A stretch of DNA of 64,000 nt from Roseovarius sp. W115 (GTDB taxonomy: Bacteria > Pseudomonadota > Alphaproteobacteria > Rhodobacterales > Rhodobacteraceae): contig NZ_CP146606.1 in the NCBI RefSeq assembly GCF_032842945.2, forward strand, positions 620,001 to 684,000, written 5' to 3'. Of this stretch, positions 1-7,228 are shown piece by piece. Within the stretch, counting starts at the first letter, position 1, and each line of letters opens with the position of its first letter. The position numbers were made by a program, and so were the translations under genes. The notes under the pieces are model-generated. The model saw only the letters and a list, made by a program, of their open reading frames with translations, searched no databases and was not told the origin of the DNA.

Positions 1-7
1 GGCGCAT

Positions 8-1519
8 GTGGAGGGCGTGCAGGATCATTCGGGTGATCCTCTGGCGAACCGATTTCTCGATCTGGTGACGGTGGCCTATGGCAACGTTCCAGATTTTGGG
101 CCCAAGCGGTTCGAAGATGCGTCAGCATTGCTGGCAGATCATCCCGAAATTGCCGATGCCAATGTATATACCGCCGCCGCTTTAGGTGACGCAGATAAAG
201 TGACCCGCTGGCTTGATGAAAATCCCGAACTGGTCAACACACCTGGAGGTTACTTTAACTGGCCTGCTATAATGTATGCGGCCTATGCGCGCCTTCCCGG
301 ACAGTCGAGCTTTCCCGCCGCTCAAGTGCTGCTGGCGCGCGGGGCGAACCCAAATGCGCATTACATGTGGGGCGGTCAGTACAAGTTTACCGCTCTGACA
401 GGTGTTTTTGGCGAGGGTGAAGGCGGCCCGGTCAATCAACCAGAGCATCCCGACATGGTGCCATTCGCGCGCGCCCTTCTGGACCACGGGGCCAACCCCA
501 ATGACAGCCAGGCCGCCTATAACCGGTGCTTCACGCCGGACGACACCTGTCTGGAATTGCTGTTGGAATATGGGCTTTCGGCAAGCGACAAGAATAACTG
601 GTTGCTGCATGAAAATGACCGTTTTGTCTCCAACCCGTCTGAGACGGTGCATTTTCAACTGATCAATGCGATCAGAAGTGGCTTTGTTGATCGTGTGAAA
701 CTGTTGATTGCGCATGGCGCTGACCTGAACAAACCTGCAGACATCTATGACAATCGCACCAGGGGAAAGACACCTTATCAGACGGCCATGTTGATGGGAC
801 AAACCGAGATTGCCCAGCTTTTGGCCAACGCAGGAGCGAACAGGCAAGCCATCTCAGATGCAGATGTATTTCAAGTGGCCTGCATGGCAGGCAAGTTTGA
901 GACGGCCCACGACATGCTCACCGAAAACCCTGACCTCATTGCGCAGGTTCGTGGGCGTGAGATGCTGTGTGATGCGGTCCAGCTGGGCCAGCGCAAGGCG
1001 CTGGACACGATGATCAGGCTTGGGTTTGACCTCAATGCCCGTCCCGGACGCACGCCTTTGCATGAAGCTGCGCTTGGCGGGGATCTTGAGATGGTGGAAG
1101 TTCTGCTAGAGGCCGGAGCCGATCCCACAATTCGCGAAGAAATGTATTTCCAGCCGCCGATAGGATGGGCCATTCATGCCGGGCAACAAGGGGTGATCGA
1201 CCGTCTGGATCAGGTGGAGATGGATATCTTCACAGCCGCGGCGCGGGGTAATCTGGGGCAGCTGGAACAGCGCTTATCAGAGGATCCGACGCGCCTTGAC
1301 ATGCGCTTTTTCGACATCCGTCCTGGTGACAATCCGGCGGAAACAGATTGGCTTACTCCATTGGCCGTGTCCGTGGGCAACAACCATATAGAGGCCGCGC
1401 GCCTTCTCTTGGATCGTGGGGCAGATTCTACGGTCACAAATGGCAAGGACGTCACCTTGCTATCCTTGGCAGAAGCGCATGAAGATCAGAGTTTGCTGAT
1501 ACTTCTCAAAGACACCTAA
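8..1519 (+). CDS. Ankyrin-repeat protein, 5' end probably outside the window
   Basis: The protein is built of ankyrin repeats, which normally act as protein-binding surfaces; the partner cannot be inferred. Clear repeats are at about residues 57-117 (ending LLARGANPN), 345-378 (TPLHEAALGGDLEMVEVLLE, ending AGADP) and 449-480 (NHIEAARLLLDRGADS). The pieces between them keep the helix-turn-helix spacing but are more divergent. No signal peptide or membrane segment is visible. The frame opens with GTG at base 8, and the two codons before it contain no stop, so the gene may start upstream of the window. It is followed by a 189-bp gap before the antiporter gene on the same strand. I cannot assign a specific function. 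Confidence 0.75.
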   Translation: MEGVQDHSGDPLANRFLDLVTVAYGNVPDFGPKRFEDASALLADHPEIADANVYTAAALGDADKVTRWLDENPELVNTPGGYFNWPAIMYAAYARLPGQSSFPAAQVLLARGANPNAHYMWGGQYKFTALTGVFGEGEGGPVNQPEHPDMVPFARALLDHGANPNDSQAAYNRCFTPDDTCLELLLEYGLSASDKNNWLLHENDRFVSNPSETVHFQLINAIRSGFVDRVKLLIAHGADLNKPADIYDNRTRGKTPYQTAMLMGQTEIAQLLANAGANRQAISDADVFQVACMAGKFETAHDMLTENPDLIAQVRGREMLCDAVQLGQRKALDTMIRLGFDLNARPGRTPLHEAALGGDLEMVEVLLEAGADPTIREEMYFQPPIGWAIHAGQQGVIDRLDQVEMDIFTAAARGNLGQLEQRLSEDPTRLDMRFFDIRPGDNPAETDWLTPLAVSVGNNHIEAARLLLDRGADSTVTNGKDVTLLSLAEAHEDQSLLILLKDT

Positions 1520-1708
1520 AAGAGGCACACGCATACTGCCTTTTCAGTATCCAAGACTTTACTCGGAGCCGCTCAAATACAAATTCACGCGATCAGCGCA
1601 TGGACATTGACGGACGGCTCCGATTACCTGTTACCTGTATTGTAAATCGCTGCAAGCGATCCCAATCGCCTCGCTCCAAAGGCGTCGTTGCCGCAATAAA
1701 GGATTTAA

Positions 1709-3643
1709 ATGGAAGGTTTTTTCTTTCAGGCCACCATCTTTCTTGCCGCGGCGGTCATCGCAGTGCCCATTGCGGCGCGGATGGGGTTGGGATCTGTACT
1801 TGGATATCTCGCAGCAGGCATCCTTATCGGTCAAATCCCCGGTTTCCTTGGCGGGCATGCCGCCGAGGAGCTTCAACATTTCGCCGAGTTTGGCGTGGTC
1901 ATGATGCTCTTCCTGATCGGTCTGGAGCTGGAGCCGCGCGCCTTATGGGAAATGCGGGACAAACTGCTGGGTTTGGGTGGTTTGCAAGTTACATTGACGA
2001 CTTTTGCTGTCATGGCAGCCTGCATGCTTTTGGGCGTTGGTTGGAGCGTCGCACTTGCGATTGGTCTGGTGTTTTCTCTGTCATCAACCGCGATTGTGCT
2101 CCAAACCCTTTCAGAAAAAGGTCTCATGCAAACTGGCGGCGGGCGATCTACCTTCTCCACGCTTTTGACACAGGACGTGGCTGTCATTCCGATGCTGGCG
2201 CTTTTGCCACTGCTCGCACTGCCCAAAACGCCCGATATGATCCTCGGTGAGACGCTACAGCGCCTCTCTGAGGCGGGAGATGCGGCACATGGCGGAGACC
2301 ATAGTGGCGTACAGATTGAAGCGGCGCAGTCCTACATTCAAAGCCTGCCGGGCTGGGGCGTGGCCCTTGTCACATTGGCGGCCGTTGCTGGGATCATTCT
2401 GAGCGGGGTTTACCTGACCCGGCCTGTGTTTCGATACATCCACAATTCGCGCCTGCGCGAGATGTACACGGCACTGGCGCTTTTGATTGTCGTGGGCATC
2501 GCGTTTGTTATGACACTTGTCGGCCTCTCCCCGGCTCTTGGCGCATTTCTGGCGGGGCTTGTGCTGGCCTCATCGGAGTTCCGACACGAATTGGAAAGCG
2601 ACATCGCACCTTTCAAAGGCTTGCTATTGGGTCTCTTTTTCATTGCGGTTGGCGCAGGCATCAATTTCTCTCTGCTCTTCGCCTCATTCTTTACAATCCT
2701 TGCCCTCACCTTCTCACTGATTGTGATCAAAGGTGGCATCCTTTTTACCTTGGGCCGGTTTTTTGGCCTGCGCGGGCGTGACCTTTGGCTCTTTACGCTG
2801 TCTCTCGCTCAAGCTGGTGAATTTGGTTTTGTGCTGATCAATTTCTCTGGTCAGAACAACGTTATTCCTACGGAATTACGAGAAACGCTTTTGCTGGTCA
2901 TTGCCATTTCGATGCTGATCACCCCGTTGCTTTTCATACTCTATGATTGGATGTCGCAGCGTATGACGGAGAATTCGGATGCGCCCGCAGCGGATGAAAT
3001 CGATAGCGAAGGCCCTGTGATCATTGCTGGAATTGGGCGTTTTGGTCAGGTGGTAAACCGGATGGTGCGCTCCAGCGGCTTTGACACGATCGTTCTGGAT
3101 CATGACCTCGAAGCCATTCAGCGCATGCGTCGGTTTGGGATCAAAGGGTTCCTCGGTGATCCGGGGCGACCGGAGCTGTTGCACGCTGCCGGACTGAAAA
3201 CTGCGTCGGTTCTCGTTGCCGCACTAGACGACCCTGAAGCCACGACACGGCTTGTGGCCTTCGCCCGCAGAGAACGACCAGATTTGCACATCGTGGCCCG
3301 TGCGCGGGACCGCACACATGTGTTCCGGCTCTATCAGGCAGGAGCGGATGACATCGTGCGTGAGGTGTTCGACAGTGCCTTGCGCGCGGGGCGCTATGTG
3401 CTTGAGAACATGGGGCTGAGTGAATTTGAAGCGTCTGAGCTGCACAAGACCTTCTATCACTACGACAGGAGGTCCGTGCGAGAGCTGGCCGCGCTGTGGG
3501 ATCCGAATATTCCCACGGTCGAGAACTCAGCCTATATCGCCCGCGCGAAGGAGCTCGAAAACGAGTTGCAGACCATGCTGCTGTCGCGCGGGGAAGAAGA
3601 CAGCCTTGAAGGGGTCGAAGACACGGACCGCTCCGAGGCGTGA
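1709..3643 (+). CDS. KefB/KefC-type monovalent cation:proton antiporter (CPA2 family)
   Basis: A CPA2-family potassium/proton antiporter of the inner membrane. Residues 1 to about 385 form a 12-13-segment Na/H exchanger domain (starts FFFQATIFLAAAVIAVPIAA, with a LxGLELEP motif near residue 72). Residues about 432-550 form a TrkA-N Rossmann domain with the nucleotide-binding GIGRFGQ loop, as in ligand-gated Kef channels. The length of 644 aa fits the family. The ATG has AAGGA five bases upstream. No KefF/KefG-type ancillary oxidoreductase gene lies beside it, so glutathione gating cannot be claimed. A 117-bp dispersed repeat follows the stop codon directly. Which ion it carries is inferred from the family only. 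Confidence 0.88.
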   Translation: MEGFFFQATIFLAAAVIAVPIAARMGLGSVLGYLAAGILIGQIPGFLGGHAAEELQHFAEFGVVMMLFLIGLELEPRALWEMRDKLLGLGGLQVTLTTFAVMAACMLLGVGWSVALAIGLVFSLSSTAIVLQTLSEKGLMQTGGGRSTFSTLLTQDVAVIPMLALLPLLALPKTPDMILGETLQRLSEAGDAAHGGDHSGVQIEAAQSYIQSLPGWGVALVTLAAVAGIILSGVYLTRPVFRYIHNSRLREMYTALALLIVVGIAFVMTLVGLSPALGAFLAGLVLASSEFRHELESDIAPFKGLLLGLFFIAVGAGINFSLLFASFFTILALTFSLIVIKGGILFTLGRFFGLRGRDLWLFTLSLAQAGEFGFVLINFSGQNNVIPTELRETLLLVIAISMLITPLLFILYDWMSQRMTENSDAPAADEIDSEGPVIIAGIGRFGQVVNRMVRSSGFDTIVLDHDLEAIQRMRRFGIKGFLGDPGRPELLHAAGLKTASVLVAALDDPEATTRLVAFARRERPDLHIVARARDRTHVFRLYQAGADDIVREVFDSALRAGRYVLENMGLSEFEASELHKTFYHYDRRSVRELAALWDPNIPTVENSAYIARAKELENELQTMLLSRGEEDSLEGVEDTDRSEA

Positions 3644-3760
3644 TTAAAGCGTTTCGCGACAAACCTGATTCACAGATGATCGCGAAACGCAGCGCGACGC
3701 TAAATCGTTGCACGCGTTTCACCTTTCGCTGATGTCTCAGGTTAAAGGCGAAACGCTCTA
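3644..3760 (-). repeat. 117-bp dispersed repeat, copy B (AGCGTTTCGC ends)
   Basis: The element has inverted ends of the type AAGCGTTTCGC/GCGAAACGCT and two further internal GTTTCGC/GCGAAAC blocks. Its reverse complement aligns over its full length with the 117 bp at 39854-39970, with only scattered substitutions, and half of it matches 27594-27644. It begins at the stop of the antiporter gene and its far end overlaps the last codons of cobT, supplying that gene's TAG. No coding capacity is seen. It behaves like a small non-autonomous, REP/MITE-like intergenic family; a partner transposase is not in this window. Confidence 0.8.
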
Positions 3761-4774
3761 GCCGTCGCTGATCCCTGCCTCGGCAAAGGTCGCCATGCCT
3801 GAGTGACAGGCCAAGGCCGCCTTGAGGATGCTGATGGCCAAGGCGCCGCCAGACGCTTCGCCAAGGCGCATTCCAAGCGAAAGAATGGGATCTTTGCCGA
3901 TTTTGCGTAAAAGCTCTGCATGCGCGGACTCTGCACTGACGTGACCCGGAATCGTATGGTCCAACGCACCGGGGTGATCCACATGCAGAGTAGCCGCGGC
4001 GGCGGTGCAAATGAAGCCGTCCAGTATCACCGGGATGCGCAAGAGGCGTGCCTGCAAAATGGCCCCGGTCATGGCGGCGATTTCGCGTCCGCCAAGACAG
4101 CGCAGGGCGTCTAACCCCTTGCCCTGACAGTTTTTGTTCGCTTCAACACCCTGCGAGACCACGTCGGCCTTGTGGCGAAGAGCGTCGCCGCTCAGCCCGG
4201 TGCCAGCGCCGGTCCAATCCTGAGCCGCGCCACCAAAAAGTGCCAATGCCATGGCCGCAGCGCAGGTCGTGTTGCCAATGCCCATCTCGCCCACCACCAA
4301 CACATCCGCTTGTGCGTCAACGGCCTCAACTCCGGCATTTAGTGCATCAAGACACTCGGCTTCACTCATCGCCGGGCCTTGGGTGAAGTCTCGGGTCGGC
4401 GTGTCGAGCTGAAGCGGTTTGACGGTCAGGCTGGCGCCAACGCAATCTGAAAGCTGATTGACCGCCGCGCCACCCGCCTCAAAATTGGCCACCATTTGCG
4501 CCGTGACATCGGAGGGAAAAGCCGAAACGCCCTGCGACGTGACGCCATGATTTCCTGCAAAAACAATAATTTGGGGTGACTCAACACGGGCCAGCGGGTC
4601 ACCACGCCAACTGCAATACCACATTGCCAAATCTTCGAGTCGTCCCAAGGCTCCAGGTGGTTTGGTCAGCTCCGCATTACGCTGGTGTGCCAGTTCTAAT
4701 GCATTTGCATCTGGTTGCGGCAGGCCGGAGAGCGCATCCCGAACCTCTGCGAGTGACGCAAATCTGGCTGTCAT
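3758..4774 (-). CDS. cobT: Nicotinate-nucleotide--dimethylbenzimidazole phosphoribosyltransferase
   Basis: CobT transfers phosphoribose from nicotinate mononucleotide to 5,6-dimethylbenzimidazole, giving alpha-ribazole phosphate for the lower ligand of cobalamin. Family signatures are PPGALGRLE near the N-terminus, GEMGIGNTT in the middle, and a conserved Glu in MRLGEASGG near the C-terminus, where the catalytic base lies in the Salmonella enzyme. I moved the start from the longest frame (4834) to ATG at 4774 because GGAG sits six bases upstream and the protein then has the usual length of 338 aa. It is divergent from cobS, only about 60 bp away, and no B12 riboswitch fits in that gap. The stop codon lies within the end of a dispersed repeat. 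Confidence 0.95.
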   Translation of the reverse strand: MTARFASLAEVRDALSGLPQPDANALELAHQRNAELTKPPGALGRLEDLAMWYCSWRGDPLARVESPQIIVFAGNHGVTSQGVSAFPSDVTAQMVANFEAGGAAVNQLSDCVGASLTVKPLQLDTPTRDFTQGPAMSEAECLDALNAGVEAVDAQADVLVVGEMGIGNTTCAAAMALALFGGAAQDWTGAGTGLSGDALRHKADVVSQGVEANKNCQGKGLDALRCLGGREIAAMTGAILQARLLRIPVILDGFICTAAAATLHVDHPGALDHTIPGHVSAESAHAELLRKIGKDPILSLGMRLGEASGGALAISILKAALACHSGMATFAEAGISDG

Positions 4775-4836
4775 GACCTGCTCCATTTGCAAGAACCCTG
4801 CCCTTTCGTGTATCGCAGGCATGGGTCGGGGCACAG

Positions 4837-5613
4837 ATGGAAAAGGCCGCGAAAGCGATGAAAAACGACCGAGAACTGATGCGCGTGCAGGATTTGGCCC
4901 TGGCTATGTCCCTTTTGACGCGTATTCCAGTGCGTGTGGGCGACACCTCACGCAATGCACGCGCCGCGTGGACCTATCCCATTGTGGGACTGATGCCCGC
5001 AGGGCTCGCGGCCTTGGGCGGTATGCTGGCGGGATGGCTTGGTTGGGGCCCAGCGATCAGTGCTCTGATTTCGTTGAGCATTCTGGTTGTTACCACCGGC
5101 GCCATGCATGAAGATGGCCTGTCGGATACAGTCGACGGGCTTTGGGGGGGATGGACCAAGGAACGACGCCTTGAGATCATGAAGGACAGTCGGATTGGCG
5201 CGTATGGCGTGATTGCCCTCGTCCTGTCTCTGGCGGCAAGATGGGCCGCATTGACGGCACTGTTTGAAGCCGGAGCACAATTTGCTGTCCCTGCCCTTTT
5301 GGCCTCTGCCCTTCTATCCCGCGCCGCGATGCCCGTTCTGATGGCCCTGCTGCCACATGCGCGATCAACTGGATTGTCTCATGACGTTGGACGCGTGCCA
5401 GACAACGCCGCAGCGATGGCCGTTCTGATCGCGGTGGTACTGGGGATTTTCCTGTTGGGAGGTCTGATCCTGATCGCCGGTCTTTGCGCGGCACTGATCA
5501 CATGGGGTTTGGGATATCTGGCGCATAAACGGATCGGCGGTCAAACCGGGGACATCCTGGGCGCAACACAGCAGATGGTCGAAATCGCTGTACTGCTTTG
5601 CCTCCTGCCATAA
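4837..5613 (+). CDS. cobS: Adenosylcobinamide-GDP ribazoletransferase (cobalamin synthase)
   Basis: CobS joins adenosylcobinamide-GDP to alpha-ribazole (phosphate), the last nucleotide-loop step of cobalamin assembly, at the inner membrane. The sequence shows the family start [13 protein letters not shown], the conserved [16 protein letters not shown] (metal and substrate site, about residues 89-104), KDSRIGAYG and six to seven hydrophobic segments. Alternative ATGs at 4858 and 4879 are equally possible starts; the family N-terminus favours 4858. The gene is divergent from cobT, which supplies its co-substrate, so the two form one functional unit. A strong hairpin terminator follows directly. 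Confidence 0.95.
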   Translation: MEKAAKAMKNDRELMRVQDLALAMSLLTRIPVRVGDTSRNARAAWTYPIVGLMPAGLAALGGMLAGWLGWGPAISALISLSILVVTTGAMHEDGLSDTVDGLWGGWTKERRLEIMKDSRIGAYGVIALVLSLAARWAALTALFEAGAQFAVPALLASALLSRAAMPVLMALLPHARSTGLSHDVGRVPDNAAAMAVLIAVVLGIFLLGGLILIAGLCAALITWGLGYLAHKRIGGQTGDILGATQQMVEIAVLLCLLP

Positions 5614-5615
5614 AG

Positions 5616-5648
5616 AAAGCCGCACTTCTCAGCGCGGCTTTTCTATTT
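5616..5648. terminator. Rho-independent terminator between cobS and carD
   Basis: AAAGCCGC at 5616-5623 pairs with GCGGCTTT at 5634-5641 across a 10-base loop, followed by a T-rich run. The convergent layout (cobS plus strand, carD minus strand) and the A-rich left arm mean it may work in both directions. Confidence 0.75.
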
Positions 5649-5658
5649 TTTCAAATGC

Positions 5659-6170
5659 TTAGGCTGCCGCGCGCGACACCAGCACATCGTCAACCTGCTT
5701 GGCGGCCTGCACTTCGTCACCGCCACCCACAGCAGCCACTTCACGCGTCAAGCGCTCAAGTGCCGCTTCATAAAGCTGACGCTCAGAATAGCTTTGCTCA
5801 CGCTGGTCATCAGTGCGGTGAAGATCGCGGACCACCTCGGCAATCGCAATAAGATCACCAGAGTTGATCTTTTGCTCATATTCCTGCGCCCGGCGAGACC
5901 ACATGGCACGCTTGACCTTGGCCTTGCCCTTGAGTGTCGTCATCGCTTTGGACACCACATCGGGGCTCGACAAGCTACGCATACCGATCTCAGTCGCTTT
6001 GTGCGTCGGCACGCGAAGCGTCATCTTGTCTTTCTCAAAAGAAATCACAAAGAGTTCCAATTCGATCCCGGCAATCTCTTGCTTTTCGATGGAAAGAATC
6101 TGACCCACACCATGCGCCGGGTAAACGACGTAGTCATCAGGCCGGAACTCGGACTTTTCGATTTGCTCAT
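5659..6170 (-). CDS. carD: CarD/CdnL-family RNA polymerase-binding regulator, start region frameshifted
   Basis: CarD-family proteins bind the RNA polymerase beta lobe and stabilise open complexes at rRNA and housekeeping promoters. The frame from 6108 carries the RNAP-interaction domain (GQILSIEKQEI, EKDKMTLRVP) and the C-terminal DNA-binding helices (RAMWSRRAQEYEQKINSGDL). The conserved family start FRPDDYVVYPAHGVGQI is encoded immediately upstream in the same frame but has no start codon there: the frame runs back to TAA at 6190-6192. An ATG at 6168-6170 with AAGGA eight bases upstream reads MSKSK in another frame. One extra A in the AAAA run (T-run 6155-6158 on the plus strand) would join them as MSKSKKSEFRPDDYVV. 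As written, only an internal GTG could start the protein. Confidence 0.85.
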
Positions 6171-6445
6171 TCAGGTTTTCCTTATCGCGTTATCGGGGTG
6201 CGTCAGACGTGGCCAACGGCTTATCTTCGGGGCCCAGGCGCAAAAAATCCATCCCCATGCGGCAGCTTGGGCGAAATGGATATTGAGCAGTGGACTACAT
6301 TTGTAACGAGAATGTATCACAAAAAACGGCTTCGCGAAAGTCTGACCGCAGCGTCACATAAATTTGGTGATAAAATTCAAACACATGGCCAAAAAACGCG
6401 GTGTCTTTGGGCTGGATCACAGACCTGAAAACCAAACGAATCGGT

Positions 6446-6784
6446 TTAGCCGCCTTCGCCTGGGTTCTCCGAGAAGTACTTTTCAAGCTTGCCTTCTTCG
6501 CCGTCGCGCTCATCGGCATTTGGCATCTGGTCTTTCTTAGTGATGATGACCGGCCACATCTCGGAATACTTGCGGTTAAACTCGACCCATTTTTCCATAT
6601 CCGGCTCAGTATCTGGGCGAATGGCGTCCGCGGGGCATTCTGGTTCACAGACCCCGCAGTCAATGCACTCGTCCGGATGGATGACCAACATATTCTCACC
6701 CTCATAGAAACAATCCACGGGGCACACTTCGACACAGTCGGTGTATTTGCACTCGATGCAGTTGTCGTTGACGATATAGGTCAT
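6446..6784 (-). CDS. fdxA: Seven-iron ferredoxin (3Fe-4S/4Fe-4S)
   Basis: A small cytoplasmic electron carrier of 112 aa. Cys9, Cys17 and Cys21-Pro, with Cys40, Cys43, Cys46 and Cys50-Pro, match the seven-iron pattern, in which Cys9/17/50 hold the 3Fe-4S cluster and Cys21/40/43/46 the 4Fe-4S cluster. The C-terminal extension (residues 60-112, rich in Glu and Lys) is typical of alphaproteobacterial FdxA. ATG 6784 is chosen because the conserved start is TYIVNDNC; the longer frame adds an unrelated [11 protein letters not shown]. It lies about 50 bp downstream of the S4-domain gene, probably in the same transcript. Its redox partner is not identified. Confidence 0.93.
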   Translation of the reverse strand: MTYIVNDNCIECKYTDCVEVCPVDCFYEGENMLVIHPDECIDCGVCEPECPADAIRPDTEPDMEKWVEFNRKYSEMWPVIITKKDQMPNADERDGEEGKLEKYFSENPGEGG

Positions 6785-6835
6785 CTTCGGCTCTCGTTCA
6801 TCCGTCTCTCGCCTCACCTAATTCAAGGTTTCGCG

Positions 6836-7225
6836 TCATTCAAGCTTATCTGGACGGTTAAGGTCGAGTTTGCGACGATCTCGCTTGGTGGGACGCCCTT
6901 TTCCCTCAAACTGCGGGGATTGCGGAAGGATCTCCTTGGGGCGCGCCTGCGGTGGATCCAAATCTTCGTAAAGTGCCCGTGCCTCCGGGGCCGGGCCGCG
7001 CCGGTCCGTAACCGCGACAATGCGGATGACACGAATGTCTCGGGCCTGAGGAAAGGTCAGCACATCGCCAGAGCCCACCGCATGCGATGGTTTTGAAACC
7101 TTCACACGATTGACGCGAACATGACCACCCGACACAAGTTTCGCTGACAGGCCGCGGGTTTTGAAAAACCGGGCGTGCCAGAGCCATTTGTCCAGACGGA
7201 TTTTGCTCTCAGGCGTGTCGCTCAC
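6836..7225 (-). CDS. S4-domain RNA-binding protein (Hsp15/HslR-like)
   Basis: The first 60 residues form an S4 RNA-binding fold (IRLDKWLWHARFFKTRGLSA, then GGHVRVNRVKVSKPSHAVG). This matches the Hsp15 heat-shock family, whose E. coli member binds free 50S subunits carrying stalled peptidyl-tRNA. The C-terminal half is basic (GKGRPTKRDRRKLDLNRP), as in family members. The start is three bases after the stop of the helicase gene, so the two are almost certainly co-transcribed and probably translationally coupled. A ribosome-rescue role is inferred from the family. Confidence 0.85.
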   Translation of the reverse strand: MSDTPESKIRLDKWLWHARFFKTRGLSAKLVSGGHVRVNRVKVSKPSHAVGSGDVLTFPQARDIRVIRIVAVTDRRGPAPEARALYEDLDPPQARPKEILPQSPQFEGKGRPTKRDRRKLDLNRPDKLE

Positions 7226-7228
7226 GCG

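Noticed and set aside
3141..4010. 289-codon minus-strand frame spanning kef and cobT ends
   Set aside because: Arg/Ser/Cys-rich with no motifs; it is antisense to the KefB-like gene and crosses the repeat.
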